Under the pieces are notes generated by a model. That model was given only the letters and a program-made list of their open reading frames with translations. It did no database searches and had not been told where the DNA came from. Below are positions 25,533-34,020 of a stretch of 64,000 nucleotides of DNA, piece after piece. The DNA is from Flagellimonas abyssi (GTDB lineage Bacteria; Bacteroidota; Bacteroidia; Flavobacteriales; Flavobacteriaceae), in assembly GCF_019457905.1 (NCBI RefSeq), contig NZ_JAHZSV010000013.1, forward strand, positions 109,696 through 173,695, read 5' to 3'. Made by a program: the position numbers and the translations under genes. How positions within the stretch are numbered: position 1 is the first letter of the stretch; each line of letters starts with the position of its first letter.

Positions 25533-25559
25533 AGTAACGGTTTGATTTTAAATTTTTTG

Positions 25560-25589
25560 CAAAAATAATTTTTAAACCCAATCTGCCAA
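25560..25589 (-). promoter_or_regulatory. Bacteroidota housekeeping promoter for the DUF2795 gene
   Basis: On the minus strand TTG (25589-25587), a 19-base spacer and TATTTTTG (25567-25560) match the TTG-N19-TANNTTTG consensus exactly. The start of transcription should fall near 25553, about 20 bases before the ATG. It is the clearest promoter in the window. Confidence 0.7.
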
Positions 25590-25657
25590 GTAAAAACACC
25601 ATTATTTAAAAATTATTTTATTGTTGACAAAACATTTAGGCTAAAAAAGCGATTTTG

Positions 25658-26215
25658 TCAGTCTAACTTCTCAGGAATCCACTTGACCTCTTCGGCATTT
25701 AAATCTTTGGACAATTTGCGTGCCAGAACAAACAAATAATCGGAAAGTCGGTTGATGTAGGATAAAACGTTCTCCGGCACCGGTTCATTCTCATGTAAAT
25801 AGGAAATCATGCGCTCACCACGACGGCAAACTGTTCTGGCAATATGACAGTATGACACGGTGGTATGCCCTCCGGGGAGTATAAAATGTGTCATTTCTGG
25901 AAGGCTTTCGTTCATCTTGTCCATTTCCTGTTCCAAAAATTCAATATCTTCTGAGCTTATACGCGGAATTTTAAGTCTTTTGTCCTTTTTCGGCTCTGTT
26001 GCCAATATGGAACCGACGGTAAAAAGCTTTTCTTGGATAAGGCTAAGCGTTTTTTTGGAATGTTCATCCATATCCTGATCCCTCAAAAGTCCTAAGTGGG
26101 AGTTGAGTTCATCTATGGTGCCGTAACTTTCAATACGAACGTGGTGTTTAGGGACGCGTGTGCCCGTAAATAAAGAAGTGGTGCCCTTGTCCCCGGTTTT
26201 GGTATATATCTTCAT
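25658..26215 (-). CDS. Cob(I)alamin adenosyltransferase, PduO type
   Basis: A 185-aa PduO/MMAB-type ATP:corrinoid adenosyltransferase that makes adenosylcobalamin. The ATP-binding start TKTGDKGTTSLFTGTRV (4-20) and the corrinoid-side motif ARTVCRRGERMI are intact, and NRLSDYLFVLAR completes the active site. Its likely client in the cell is methylmalonyl-CoA mutase, whose chaperone MeaB is encoded 10 kb away. The start lies only 5 bases after a 60-bp heptamer tandem repeat, so no ordinary ribosome-binding site fits. It is often annotated as cob(I)yrinic acid a,c-diamide adenosyltransferase. Confidence 0.94.
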   Translation of the reverse strand: MKIYTKTGDKGTTSLFTGTRVPKHHVRIESYGTIDELNSHLGLLRDQDMDEHSKKTLSLIQEKLFTVGSILATEPKKDKRLKIPRISSEDIEFLEQEMDKMNESLPEMTHFILPGGHTTVSYCHIARTVCRRGERMISYLHENEPVPENVLSYINRLSDYLFVLARKLSKDLNAEEVKWIPEKLD

Positions 26216-26220
26216 TTTTT

Positions 26221-26280
26221 CAGTAGTCAGTAGTCAGTAGTTAGTAGTCAGTAGTTAGTAGTCAGTAGTCAGTAGTCAGG
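26221..26280. repeat. Heptanucleotide tandem repeat (CAGTAGT)8
   Basis: Eight contiguous 7-mers run from 26221 to 26276. Copies 1-3, 5, 7 and 8 read CAGTAGT; copies 4 and 6 read TAGTAGT; a partial unit follows. The array sits immediately before the ATG of the adenosyltransferase (minus strand), separated by five bases, and 22 bases after the stop of a 54-aa gene. Copy number could vary by slippage. Confidence 0.95.
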
Positions 26281-26301
26281 GATGCTTATCTGTATTTCTG
26301 G

Positions 26302-26466
26302 CTAATATTGTTCATTGTTCTTGTCGTGTTGGCGTTTGCCCTCCATAAACTTACGGGACTTTCGGCGTTTGGTTCCTTTTCTGTTTCTGAACAAAATAAT
26401 CAGATAAATAAGCCCCAAAACGGCCAAAACATACCAAATGGTGTTGTCTGATGCTAGATTTTCCAT
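26302..26466 (-). CDS. 54-aa single-pass membrane protein
   Basis: An ATG at 26466 opens a 54-codon frame not called by length-limited methods. Residues 1-9 are polar, 10-26 are a hydrophobic helix (IWYVLAVLGLIYLIILF), and the tail is very basic (RNRKGTKRRKSRKFMEGKR) before a polar end. This suggests a single inner-membrane helix with a cytoplasmic positive tail. It lies 17 bases after the methyltransferase-like gene on the same strand, and the good frame and composition support it. I recall similar short proteins in flavobacteria near this locus, but no function is known. Confidence 0.65.
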   Translation of the reverse strand: MENLASDNTIWYVLAVLGLIYLIILFRNRKGTKRRKSRKFMEGKRQHDKNNEQY

Positions 26467-26483
26467 AACCTAAAATTACCGTT

Positions 26484-26984
26484 TTAAATCCGAATCGTGA
26501 AATGTTCCTTTACCTGTTCCCTTCGGATGGAAATAAGGCCGCAATAATACATATCTATGCTTACGGTGATTTCTGGTAAGGCAATCAAATGTTTCCATTG
26601 GTCTAAAGTTCCCTTGTTTTTATACATGGAGCCAATCAAGATAAGACTGTCGTTGTGCAACTTTCCTTCATAGCATATTTTTTGAAATAACAGCATATCT
26701 ATTTTATCCACATAAAGAAGGTCGACCGTGTTTTCTTCAAATTGGATATGAGGAAAATTCTGTTTGACCAATTCTTTGACTTCAGGAGTATTTTTAATGC
26801 TGACATTTTGAAAGCCAAAATAGCCGATGGTCTTGAGAAGTACATTGATGCTTTTGTTCTTATGTAACTTTTTTTTGGAATAAAGACATTTTGTGACGTA
26901 CTGGTACACAAAAGGGGAGTGCACGCCATGCTGATTGGTGGATTTGGCTAAAAAAATTAGATATGAAATGAATCGGAACCACAT
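26484..26984 (-). CDS. Short methyltransferase-related protein
   Basis: A 166-aa protein whose N-terminus (FLAKSTNQHGVHSPFVYQYV) is the signature of a Bacteroidota class I SAM-dependent methyltransferase-like family. The later part (VDLLYVDK...) resembles the Rossmann-like half, but the glycine-rich SAM-binding motif expected between is missing, and the protein looks shorter than family members I recall. Either this is a degenerate, non-enzymatic branch or the region has been lost. It lies 2 bp after the ABC-F gene and is translated with it. Enzyme activity is doubtful. Confidence 0.6.
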   Translation of the reverse strand: MWFRFISYLIFLAKSTNQHGVHSPFVYQYVTKCLYSKKKLHKNKSINVLLKTIGYFGFQNVSIKNTPEVKELVKQNFPHIQFEENTVDLLYVDKIDMLLFQKICYEGKLHNDSLILIGSMYKNKGTLDQWKHLIALPEITVSIDMYYCGLISIRREQVKEHFTIRI

Positions 26985-26986
26985 TT

Positions 26987-28858
26987 TTATCCTTCTAAAA
27001 TGGAAGAAAGCTCGAACCAGCGTTCTGTTTTTTCTTCGATGGCGTCGGTTACTTCTTTAAGTTCAATGGAAAGGTTGGCAATTTCGTCCCCATCTAGTTC
27101 AGGGTCGGTGAACTTATTCTGGAGCACTACTTTTTTCTCTTCCAGTTTTTGAATGTCCTTTTCCAATTGTTTGTATTCCTTTTGTTCCGAATAAGACAGT
27201 TTGCCGCTGCTGGTGTCCCGCCAATTGTTCTCGGTTTTTTCTGAAGAAGTGTTCTTGTTTTCGCGTTCCTCTAGTATTTTACTGCTCTCGTAGGTCCGGT
27301 AATCCGAGTAGTTGCCAGGAAAATCTTCAATAACACCTTCTCCACGGAACACAAATAAGTGATCCACGATTTTGTCCATAAAATAACGGTCGTGGGAGAC
27401 CACGATCAAGCATCCGGGAAAATCCAACAAAAAGCTTTCCAAAACATTCAACGTAACAATGTCCAAATCGTTGGTAGGTTCATCCAGAATAAGGAAGTTC
27501 GGATTTTGAATGAGCACGGTACATAAATACAGTCGTTTACGTTCACCGCCGCTCAATTTTTCAACAAAATCGTATTGTTTTTTACGGTCGAAAAGAAACC
27601 GCTCCAGTAATTGCTGTGCGGATATTTGGCGTCCTTTCTTCAAAGGAATGAAATCACCAAATTCCCGAATGACATCGATTACTTTTTGCCCTTCTTTAAC
27701 ATGGATTCCTTTTTGTGTATAGTACCCGAACTTTACGGTATCACCGACCACTACTTTACCGCCCTCGACACCCTCTTGTTGGGTTATGATGTTCAAAAAT
27801 GTGGATTTCCCCGTACCGTTTTTACCAATAATGCCAACACGTTCACCTTTGGTGAAGTTGTAGTCAAATTTGTTTAGGATGGTCTTATCGCCATAGGATT
27901 TTGAAATATTGTGCAGCTCCAAGATCTTGCTTCCCATCCGTTCCATGTTCAGCTCTAATTGTACCTCGTGCTCTTGGCGCCTTTGATGGGCCCGCTGTTT
28001 GATTTCGGCAAAATCATCAATACGGGATTTGGATTTTGTGGTACGGGCCTTGGGTTGTCTGCGCATCCAGTCCAATTCTTTTTTGTACAGCATTTTGGTC
28101 TTTTGCTGCTCCACGGCCTCACGTTCCATCCGGGCCTCCTTTTCACTCAGGTAATAGGAGTAATTGCCCTTGTAGGTATATAGTTGGTTGTTGTCCAGTT
28201 CCAATATCTCATTACAAACCCTATCCAAAAAATAGCGGTCGTGCGTAACCATAAACAGGGTGATGCTTTCCTTGGCGAAGTATGCTTCCAACCACTCGAT
28301 CATTTCAAGGTCCAAGTGGTTGGTAGGCTCATCCAAGATCATCAAGTCGGGTTTGTTGAGGAGGGCGTTGGCCAGGGCCAATCGCTTTTTTTGTCCGCCT
28401 GAGAGGGTGCTCACTTTAGCATCGAGCTTGGAAAGCTGTAATTGAAAGAGGATTTGTTTGTACTGCGTTTCAAAATCCCAGGCATTGAGTCGGTCCATGG
28501 CCTCGAAGGCTTTTTGGTACTGCTCTGTATTCTCCGGGTTCTCAACTGCTTTTTCGTAGTTGGCAATTACTTTCAGAATTTCATTGTCGGTAGTAAAAAT
28601 GGTCTCCTCAATGGTCAAGTTCGGGTTCAGGTCGGGTTCTTGCTCCAAAAAAGAGATTTTGATGCCTTTTCGGGTAGTTACTTGGCCTGTTTCGGAAGTA
28701 TCCTTTCCCGACATGATATTGAGAATGGAGGTTTTGCCGCTTCCGTTTTTGGCAATAAGAGCAATCTTTTGGTCCTTGTTGATTCCAAAGGAAATATCGG
28801 AGAAGAGCACCAGCTCCCCATACGATTTTGATATGTTTTCGACCGTTAGTAAGTTCAT
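26987..28858 (-). CDS. ABC-F family ATPase (Uup-like)
   Basis: A 623-aa soluble protein with two ABC ATPase domains and no membrane segments. Walker A motifs are AKNGSGKTS (first) and GKNGTGKST (second), with signatures LSGGQKKR and LSGGERKR and Walker B LDEPTNHLD and LDEPTNDLD. The linker between them is basic and helical. The C-terminal coiled coil (about 545-620, KQLEKDIQKLEEKKVVLQ) is the Uup-type CTD that binds DNA or ribosomes. ABC-F proteins act on the ribosome. The DUF4105 gene lies 21 bp upstream. Assignment to Uup rather than EttA rests on the CTD. Confidence 0.93.
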   Translation of the reverse strand: MNLLTVENISKSYGELVLFSDISFGINKDQKIALIAKNGSGKTSILNIMSGKDTSETGQVTTRKGIKISFLEQEPDLNPNLTIEETIFTTDNEILKVIANYEKAVENPENTEQYQKAFEAMDRLNAWDFETQYKQILFQLQLSKLDAKVSTLSGGQKKRLALANALLNKPDLMILDEPTNHLDLEMIEWLEAYFAKESITLFMVTHDRYFLDRVCNEILELDNNQLYTYKGNYSYYLSEKEARMEREAVEQQKTKMLYKKELDWMRRQPKARTTKSKSRIDDFAEIKQRAHQRRQEHEVQLELNMERMGSKILELHNISKSYGDKTILNKFDYNFTKGERVGIIGKNGTGKSTFLNIITQQEGVEGGKVVVGDTVKFGYYTQKGIHVKEGQKVIDVIREFGDFIPLKKGRQISAQQLLERFLFDRKKQYDFVEKLSGGERKRLYLCTVLIQNPNFLILDEPTNDLDIVTLNVLESFLLDFPGCLIVVSHDRYFMDKIVDHLFVFRGEGVIEDFPGNYSDYRTYESSKILEERENKNTSSEKTENNWRDTSSGKLSYSEQKEYKQLEKDIQKLEEKKVVLQNKFTDPELDGDEIANLSIELKEVTDAIEEKTERWFELSSILEG

Positions 28859-28879
28859 GGGTATTGTTTGTGGGCCGAT

Positions 28880-30049
28880 CTATAATTTGGAATACCTGAT
28901 GATGTACAGGTATCGAATGGCCATCGTCAAAAGTAAAGGAATAAGGACAGGAGAAAAAATCTGGATCTTAATTATCCAAAGCAAAAGTACTATGCCCATT
29001 AACCCCAGAGCCGCCCACAGGTATTTTGGAGCCCATTGGGGTATTTTATCTTGAAAAACCAAGGCGAAAGCCACGATTGCGTTGGTTGGGAATGCCCATA
29101 AAATATTAAAATTATAAGGGGTGGATGTGTGGTCTGCTGCTACCCAGAGTAAGAATAGAAAGGTTCCTGCCAATCCTGTAATGAATAGTAGCGAAAAATC
29201 CAGCCAGCGGCTACGTGTCTTGTGTTTGTGATCAAAATAGGTGATGACGGCCGTAAAAGCCAAGAACATCAAAAACCAAAATAGGGGGGAGAGCGGAAAA
29301 AAACTTTTTTGGGTATGCTCGCTATAGTCTAAAATGGTACGCTCCCTTTTTACCAAAGGTTTTCCGTTCAAGGTGGTGTGCCGTAGCTGCTCCATAGCGT
29401 AATAAGGCAAAAACATATGTTCCTGAACCGTGGCCTTTCTGTCCACAGGCGAGCCAAAAGCGAGGTCAATACCAAACATGGACCATGTGTTTACATCCAT
29501 AAACTGCCTTACCAGCTGGCGAAAAGTATATTGTTTCTCGAGATATGAACCATCAAAAACAATGGCTTCACCAAATTGTTCTTTTAAGATATCTCCCGTA
29601 ATGCTGGAACAGTTGTTCAACAACGGGTCATATAGGTAATCCCTGTTTTCGGGCAGATAGTTTTCTTCAAAAAAAGCGAGGAGTTGGTTGCGTTGTTGTA
29701 TGCTTAGGTCTAAAATTTGCTCTTTTACCCATCTTTTTTCCAATTCGTATTCGTAAAGGAATGCTTCAAAACTTCTACGAGAAAGGGAATAGATCATTCT
29801 GCCCTTGGTGAAATTTAGGTAAAAGTTTGGTTGATTGAAATCAAATGTCCCGTAATTATAGACTACATCTATTCCCAAAGAAGAATCTTGTACCCGGAAA
29901 GCACTGTGGCCAAAAGCGTAATAGAGTTCGTCGCCAGCCGCACAGGTGAGCAAGCTTACTTTAGAGTTTTCAGTGAGCTGCGGGGTCTGGGAAAATAGAA
30001 AGTTCCCAATGGCAAAGCAAAAAAATAATAAGTGCAGCTTTCTTTTCAT
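28880..30049 (-). CDS. DUF4105 envelope protein
   Basis: A 389-aa protein with a signal peptide (1-20, FLFSQ end) and a periplasmic N-domain of the DUF4105/Lnb-like type, recognised from the segments LLTCAAGDELYYAFGHSAFRV, GTFDF and LLNNCSSITGDIL (NC motif with a candidate catalytic cysteine). The C-terminal third holds about five membrane helices. DUF4105 proteins resemble the N-terminal Lnb domain, thought to be a cysteine peptidase-like fold. The start is set at the second ATG (30049), where the signal begins. Function is unproven; a lipoprotein-processing role is only a possibility. Confidence 0.86.
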   Translation of the reverse strand: MKRKLHLLFFCFAIGNFLFSQTPQLTENSKVSLLTCAAGDELYYAFGHSAFRVQDSSLGIDVVYNYGTFDFNQPNFYLNFTKGRMIYSLSRRSFEAFLYEYELEKRWVKEQILDLSIQQRNQLLAFFEENYLPENRDYLYDPLLNNCSSITGDILKEQFGEAIVFDGSYLEKQYTFRQLVRQFMDVNTWSMFGIDLAFGSPVDRKATVQEHMFLPYYAMEQLRHTTLNGKPLVKRERTILDYSEHTQKSFFPLSPLFWFLMFLAFTAVITYFDHKHKTRSRWLDFSLLFITGLAGTFLFLLWVAADHTSTPYNFNILWAFPTNAIVAFALVFQDKIPQWAPKYLWAALGLMGIVLLLWIIKIQIFSPVLIPLLLTMAIRYLYIIRYSKL

Positions 30050-30150
30050 TATGTATTTTATCAGAACAAATATCATAATAAAAACGACTCGGTCTACTAT
30101 CCGTTGTACACAGTTTAATTTTTCCTTTATTTTTACGGAAATCTAATTTC

Positions 30151-30876
30151 ATGAAGTCCTATATTCCCAATTTTTTAACCTTGCTCAATGTATTAAGTGG
30201 TTGTGTTGCCACGGTGTTCGCGGTGCTCAATCATTTAGAGTGGGCCGCGCTTTTTGTGTTTATCGGGATTTTCTTTGACTTTTTTGATGGTCTTGCTGCA
30301 CGACTGCTTGGTGTACAGAGCGAAATAGGTGTGCAATTGGATTCCTTGGCCGATGTGATCACCAGTGGGCTGGTACCGGGTGTGGTTATGTTCCAATTGT
30401 TGAGCATGGCGGAACGCGGCGGTTGGAACCTTGGTTTCATTGGTCACGATGCAGAAATCACCCTGTTGCCTTTTGTGGGCTTTGCCATCACCTTGGCCTC
30501 TGCCTACAGATTGGCCAAATTTAATGTGGATGAGAATCAAGTCTCTTCTTTTGTAGGATTGCCAACACCGGCCAATGCTCTTTTGATTCTTTCGTTGCCC
30601 ATGATTCTTCTGTATCATAATAACGATACATTGAGCAATATCATCCTTAACCCATGGTTTTTGGTGATTTTGACGGTTTTGAGCTCGTATTTGTTGAACT
30701 CGCCCATCAAACTTTTTGCTCTAAAGTTTAAAAATTGGGGTTTTAAAGATAACGGTATTCGCTATTTGTTTATCATTGGCAGCTTGGTATTGCTTTTGAC
30801 CTTACGGTTTTTGGCTATACCGGTGATCATACTTTTTTATGTTTTGGCTTCTTTATTAATGCCATCCGAGAAGTAG
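30151..30876 (+). CDS. pssA: CDP-diacylglycerol-serine O-phosphatidyltransferase
   Basis: This inner-membrane enzyme makes phosphatidylserine from CDP-diacylglycerol and serine, the precursor of phosphatidylethanolamine. The CDP-alcohol phosphotransferase motif is intact: DGLAARLLGVQSEIGVQLD followed by SLAD (DGxxAR...GxxxDxxxD). Around it are about eight helices over 241 aa, a normal length. It is divergent from the DUF4105 gene and convergent with lptB, whose stop is 2 bp away. The PssA rather than PgsA choice rests on the overall length and the FFDFFDG segment. Confidence 0.92.
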   Translation: MKSYIPNFLTLLNVLSGCVATVFAVLNHLEWAALFVFIGIFFDFFDGLAARLLGVQSEIGVQLDSLADVITSGLVPGVVMFQLLSMAERGGWNLGFIGHDAEITLLPFVGFAITLASAYRLAKFNVDENQVSSFVGLPTPANALLILSLPMILLYHNNDTLSNIILNPWFLVILTVLSSYLLNSPIKLFALKFKNWGFKDNGIRYLFIIGSLVLLLTLRFLAIPVIILFYVLASLLMPSEK

Positions 30877-30878
30877 AT

Positions 30879-31619
30879 TTAAAAATCCAATTTCTTTTTA
30901 CGTAGCTCAAAGTTTTGACCCAAGTAGACCTTTCTCACCATTTCATCCATGGCAAGTTCCTCGGGGATGCCAGCTTTGAGGATACCACCTTCGAACATAA
31001 GATAGGAGCGTTCGGTAATGGCCAAGGTTTCCTGAACATTGTGGTCGGTGATTAAAATACCGATGTTTTTGTTCTTCAACTGGGCCACGATTCGCTGAAT
31101 ATCCTCCACCGCTACGGGGTCGACCCCGGCAAAGGGTTCGTCCAAAAGAATAAATTTAGGGTCGGTGGCCAATGCACGTGCAATCTCAGTTCTACGACGT
31201 TCACCCCCTGAGAGCAGGTCGCCACGGTTTTTGCGGATATGTCCAAGACCGAACTCATCGATCAGGGACTCCATCTTCATATGTTGCTCCTTTTTACTCA
31301 ATTTGGTAAGCTGCAACACACTCAGGATGTTTTTTTCAATGCTCAATTTTCGGAAAACCGATGCTTCTTGCGCTAAATAACCAATGCCATTCTGCGCCCT
31401 TTTGTACATGGGGAAACTGGTAATGTTCATATCATCCAGATAGATATTCCCGCCATTGGGTTTTATCAAACCAACGATCATATAGAAAGATGTGGTCTTC
31501 CCAGCTCCATTTGGACCTAGCAGTCCAACAATTTCGCCTTGGTTTACTTCTAGGGAAATTCCCTTAACAACTTTTCGGCCTCGGTAGGCCTTCATTATAT
31601 TTTCTGCGCGTAGCTTCAT
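30879..31619 (-). CDS. lptB: LPS export ABC transporter ATPase LptB
   Basis: LptB powers LPS extraction from the inner membrane with LptFG. The 246-aa protein has Walker [10 protein letters not shown] (35-43), the Q-loop [13 protein letters not shown], signature LLSGGERRR and Walker [13 protein letters not shown], with the LptB-type [14 protein letters not shown] segment. No membrane helix is present. On the minus strand it follows the carboxymuconolactone decarboxylase-like gene by 57 bp. A TAGTTTTG box lies at 31630-31637. The OstA-like gene at 54172 may belong to the same pathway. The assignment is secure. Confidence 0.95.
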   Translation of the reverse strand: MKLRAENIMKAYRGRKVVKGISLEVNQGEIVGLLGPNGAGKTTSFYMIVGLIKPNGGNIYLDDMNITSFPMYKRAQNGIGYLAQEASVFRKLSIEKNILSVLQLTKLSKKEQHMKMESLIDEFGLGHIRKNRGDLLSGGERRRTEIARALATDPKFILLDEPFAGVDPVAVEDIQRIVAQLKNKNIGILITDHNVQETLAITERSYLMFEGGILKAGIPEELAMDEMVRKVYLGQNFELRKKKLDF

Positions 31620-31676
31620 AGGAATTTGCCAAAACTAAACATATTCTTTGTCTACCGAATGGTCTTTTGGATTTTT

Positions 31677-32027
31677 TTAAGCTTCGGTTTCTTCCAAGTC
31701 TTCCCAATATTCGTAGGCACGTCGCAAATGTGGGACTACAATAGTTCCGCCCACCAGGGTGGCGATGCCAAGGGTTTCCATTACCTCTTCCTTATTGGCA
31801 CCGGCTTTTTTGGAGCTCTCCAAGTGATACTTTACACAATCGTCGCAACGGAGAACTGCGGAGGCTACCAGGCCTAGGAGCTCTTTGGTCTTTACGTCCA
31901 AAGCACCGGCCATATAGGCGTTGGTATCCAAGTTGAAAATCCGTTTGATGAGTTTGTTGTTCTCGGCAAGCAGCTTATCGTTCATCTTGGCACGATAGGC
32001 ATTGAACTCTTCTACTTTATTTGGCAT
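31677..32027 (-). CDS. Carboxymuconolactone decarboxylase/AhpD-family protein
   Basis: A 116-aa all-helical protein of the AhpD-like family. The redox pair and histidine CDDCVKYHLESSKKAG (CxxC then H) form the alkylhydroperoxidase-like active site, and the helix TLGIATLVGGTIVVPHLRRA follows. Such proteins may reduce peroxides or act as disulfide carriers; a decarboxylase role is not implied. Its start overlaps the end of tatC by 11 bp, so it is expressed with it. The placement with tatC, kdsD and lptB appears to be a stable flavobacterial gene order. Confidence 0.88.
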   Translation of the reverse strand: MPNKVEEFNAYRAKMNDKLLAENNKLIKRIFNLDTNAYMAGALDVKTKELLGLVASAVLRCDDCVKYHLESSKKAGANKEEVMETLGIATLVGGTIVVPHLRRAYEYWEDLEETEA

Positions 32028-32859
32028 TTTTTCTAGCTTTCTCTTTTTTGGCTTCTTGTCTGACTACCATTCTGGAAATAAAAATACTTACCTGATACAA
32101 TATAAGTACAGGAATACAGACAATGATTTGACTTGTTATATCCGGTGGTGTAATGATTGCGGACAGTATCAAGATTATTACCAAAGCTATCTTTCTGTAT
32201 TTCTTCAGGATTTCTGGAGTTACCAACCCAACCTTGGTCAAAAAGAAAATAACGATGGGCAGTTCAAACATAATCCCACAAGCAATTACAGAAGCCCTTA
32301 CCGTTCCAATGTAGGAAGCAAGGTCGATTTCGTTCAATACCTCTTTGCTTACTTGGTACGACCCCAAAAAGTTGATGGACAATGGTGCAACGATGTAATA
32401 ACCGAAGAGTACGCCAAGGAAGAACAATCCTGAGGCCGTAATGATGAATCCTCTGGAATGCTTTCTTTCGTTTTCGTAAAGTCCTGGACTGATAAATTTC
32501 CATAATTCCCATAAAATATAAGGGAAGCCTAGAATAACCCCTGCCCAAATTGATGTCCAGATATGTGCGGAAAACTGTCCGGCCATCAACCTACTTTGAA
32601 TGGTGAAGGGGATGGTGTCTCCACAGAATTCGGAATCCACTCCGAAGAATTTTCCAATATTGCAAAAGAACTGATAGGTCGGGAAATCCATGTTCTTGGG
32701 CCCGAACAATATTGTATCAAAAATAAAGCCCCTGAATACAAAGGCTACACAGGCAATGATCACAACTGCCAAAGTGGAACGTACCAGATGCCAACGTAAT
32801 TCTTCCAAATGGTCCAAAAAGGACATTTCATCTGGACTTTTTCTCTCTTTTTTTGCCAT
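32017..32859 (-). CDS. tatC: Twin-arginine translocase subunit TatC
   Basis: TatC recognises twin-arginine signal peptides and forms the core of the Tat export pathway for folded proteins. The 280-aa protein has six hydrophobic helices and the family's N-terminal MSFLDHLEELRWHL, whose glutamates contact the signal, as well as FxxxF-type periplasmic loops. The start codon's last base region coincides with the end of kdsD (overlap at 32859). tatA is not in this window. Assignment is secure. Confidence 0.96.
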   Translation of the reverse strand: MAKKERKSPDEMSFLDHLEELRWHLVRSTLAVVIIACVAFVFRGFIFDTILFGPKNMDFPTYQFFCNIGKFFGVDSEFCGDTIPFTIQSRLMAGQFSAHIWTSIWAGVILGFPYILWELWKFISPGLYENERKHSRGFIITASGLFFLGVLFGYYIVAPLSINFLGSYQVSKEVLNEIDLASYIGTVRASVIACGIMFELPIVIFFLTKVGLVTPEILKKYRKIALVIILILSAIITPPDITSQIIVCIPVLILYQVSIFISRMVVRQEAKKEKARKNAK

Positions 32860-33824
32860 TATAGGATTCCCTCGTTTATAAGGTTATGAATGTGGACCAC
32901 GCCGGCATATTTGTCACCATCAAAGGCCAACAATTGCGATATGCTCTTTTCCTGTAACAGATTCAACGCTTTCACGGCCAAAGTGTCCACGTCTATCGTC
33001 TTAGGGTTCGAGGTCATAATGTCTTTCGCAGTAAGTCCACTTATATTATCGTATTTGCTCAACATTCTTCGTACATCGCCATCAGTTACTATGCCCACAA
33101 CCTTTTCTTGGTCCAATACTGCCGTAGCACCGAGCATTTTTTCGGATATTTCCACAATTACATCTTTTACCTTGGCATTGATATCGACCTGTGGTTTTTG
33201 ATTGTTGGCCACAATGTCGGCAACGCGCAAATATAACTTCTTTCCCAAAGCACCACCGGGGTGATATTTGGCAAAATCGGAACTGCTAAATCCCTTGAGT
33301 TCCAAAAGGCAAATGGCGAGGGCATCACCCATGGACATTTGTGCCGAGGTGCTGGTGGTAGGCGCCAAATTGTTGGGGCACGCTTCTTTCTCCACATAGG
33401 TGTTCAGTACAAAATCAGCCTGTTTGGCCAGAACGGATTCCATATTTCCTGTAATGCCGATGAGCTTATTTTTTCCAACTTTGATCAGGGGGAGCAATGC
33501 TTTTATCTCAGGGGTATTGCCGCTCTGGGATAGGCAGATGACCACATCGTTTTCTTGAATGGTTCCCAAATCACCATGAATGGCATCCGCCGCGTGCATA
33601 AAAATGGCAGGCGTTCCTGTGGAGTTCAATGTTGCTACAATTTTGGAGGCAACTATGGCACTTTTGCCGACCCCTGATACGATAACTCTTCCGTTGCACT
33701 GTAAAATGTGCTGTACGGCATGCGCAAACTGGTCGTCCAAAAGGCTAATCAAATTTGCTACGGCTTTGCTCTCGATTTCGAGAGTGCGTTTTGCTATGGA
33801 TAAAATTGACTTAATGTCGCTCAA
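32859..33824 (-). CDS. kdsD: KpsF/GutQ-type arabinose 5-phosphate isomerase
   Basis: This enzyme interconverts ribulose 5-phosphate and arabinose 5-phosphate, the first step toward Kdo of the LPS inner core. The 321-aa protein has an N-terminal SIS domain (VIVSGVGKSAIVASKIVATL, then the catalytic histidine near HGDLG) and two C-terminal CBS domains (about 200-321). The start is TTG at 33824; no in-frame ATG is close. The stop overlaps the TatC start. recQ diverges upstream over about 195 bp. The enzyme name is the family's best-known activity; sugar preference is inferred. Confidence 0.93.
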   Translation of the reverse strand: MSDIKSILSIAKRTLEIESKAVANLISLLDDQFAHAVQHILQCNGRVIVSGVGKSAIVASKIVATLNSTGTPAIFMHAADAIHGDLGTIQENDVVICLSQSGNTPEIKALLPLIKVGKNKLIGITGNMESVLAKQADFVLNTYVEKEACPNNLAPTTSTSAQMSMGDALAICLLELKGFSSSDFAKYHPGGALGKKLYLRVADIVANNQKPQVDINAKVKDVIVEISEKMLGATAVLDQEKVVGIVTDGDVRRMLSKYDNISGLTAKDIMTSNPKTIDVDTLAVKALNLLQEKSISQLLAFDGDKYAGVVHIHNLINEGIL

Positions 33825-34020
33825 AGTATAATAATGTAATAAACCGATTAACTGATTGCATTCCTAAAAGAATGTCTTATATTTAAGATTACAAAACTAA
33901 TCAAACTATCTTTTACAGACTATTATGGAAGTGAGAATAGATCCATCTGTAATTGAATGGTAAATATTAAAAGCTTCAACTGCCGTTTAGGTTGCTTGTA
34001 ATAAATTGAAAAATGCGGAA

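Noticed and set aside
25193..25534. 113-aa plus-strand frame over the DUF2795 gene
   Set aside because: It is the antisense shadow of the DUF2795 gene and of the secA leader; no signal or family supports it.
33925..33963. 12-codon frame MEVRIDPSVIEW before recQ
   Set aside because: It could be a leader peptide, but it is too short to support without conservation data.
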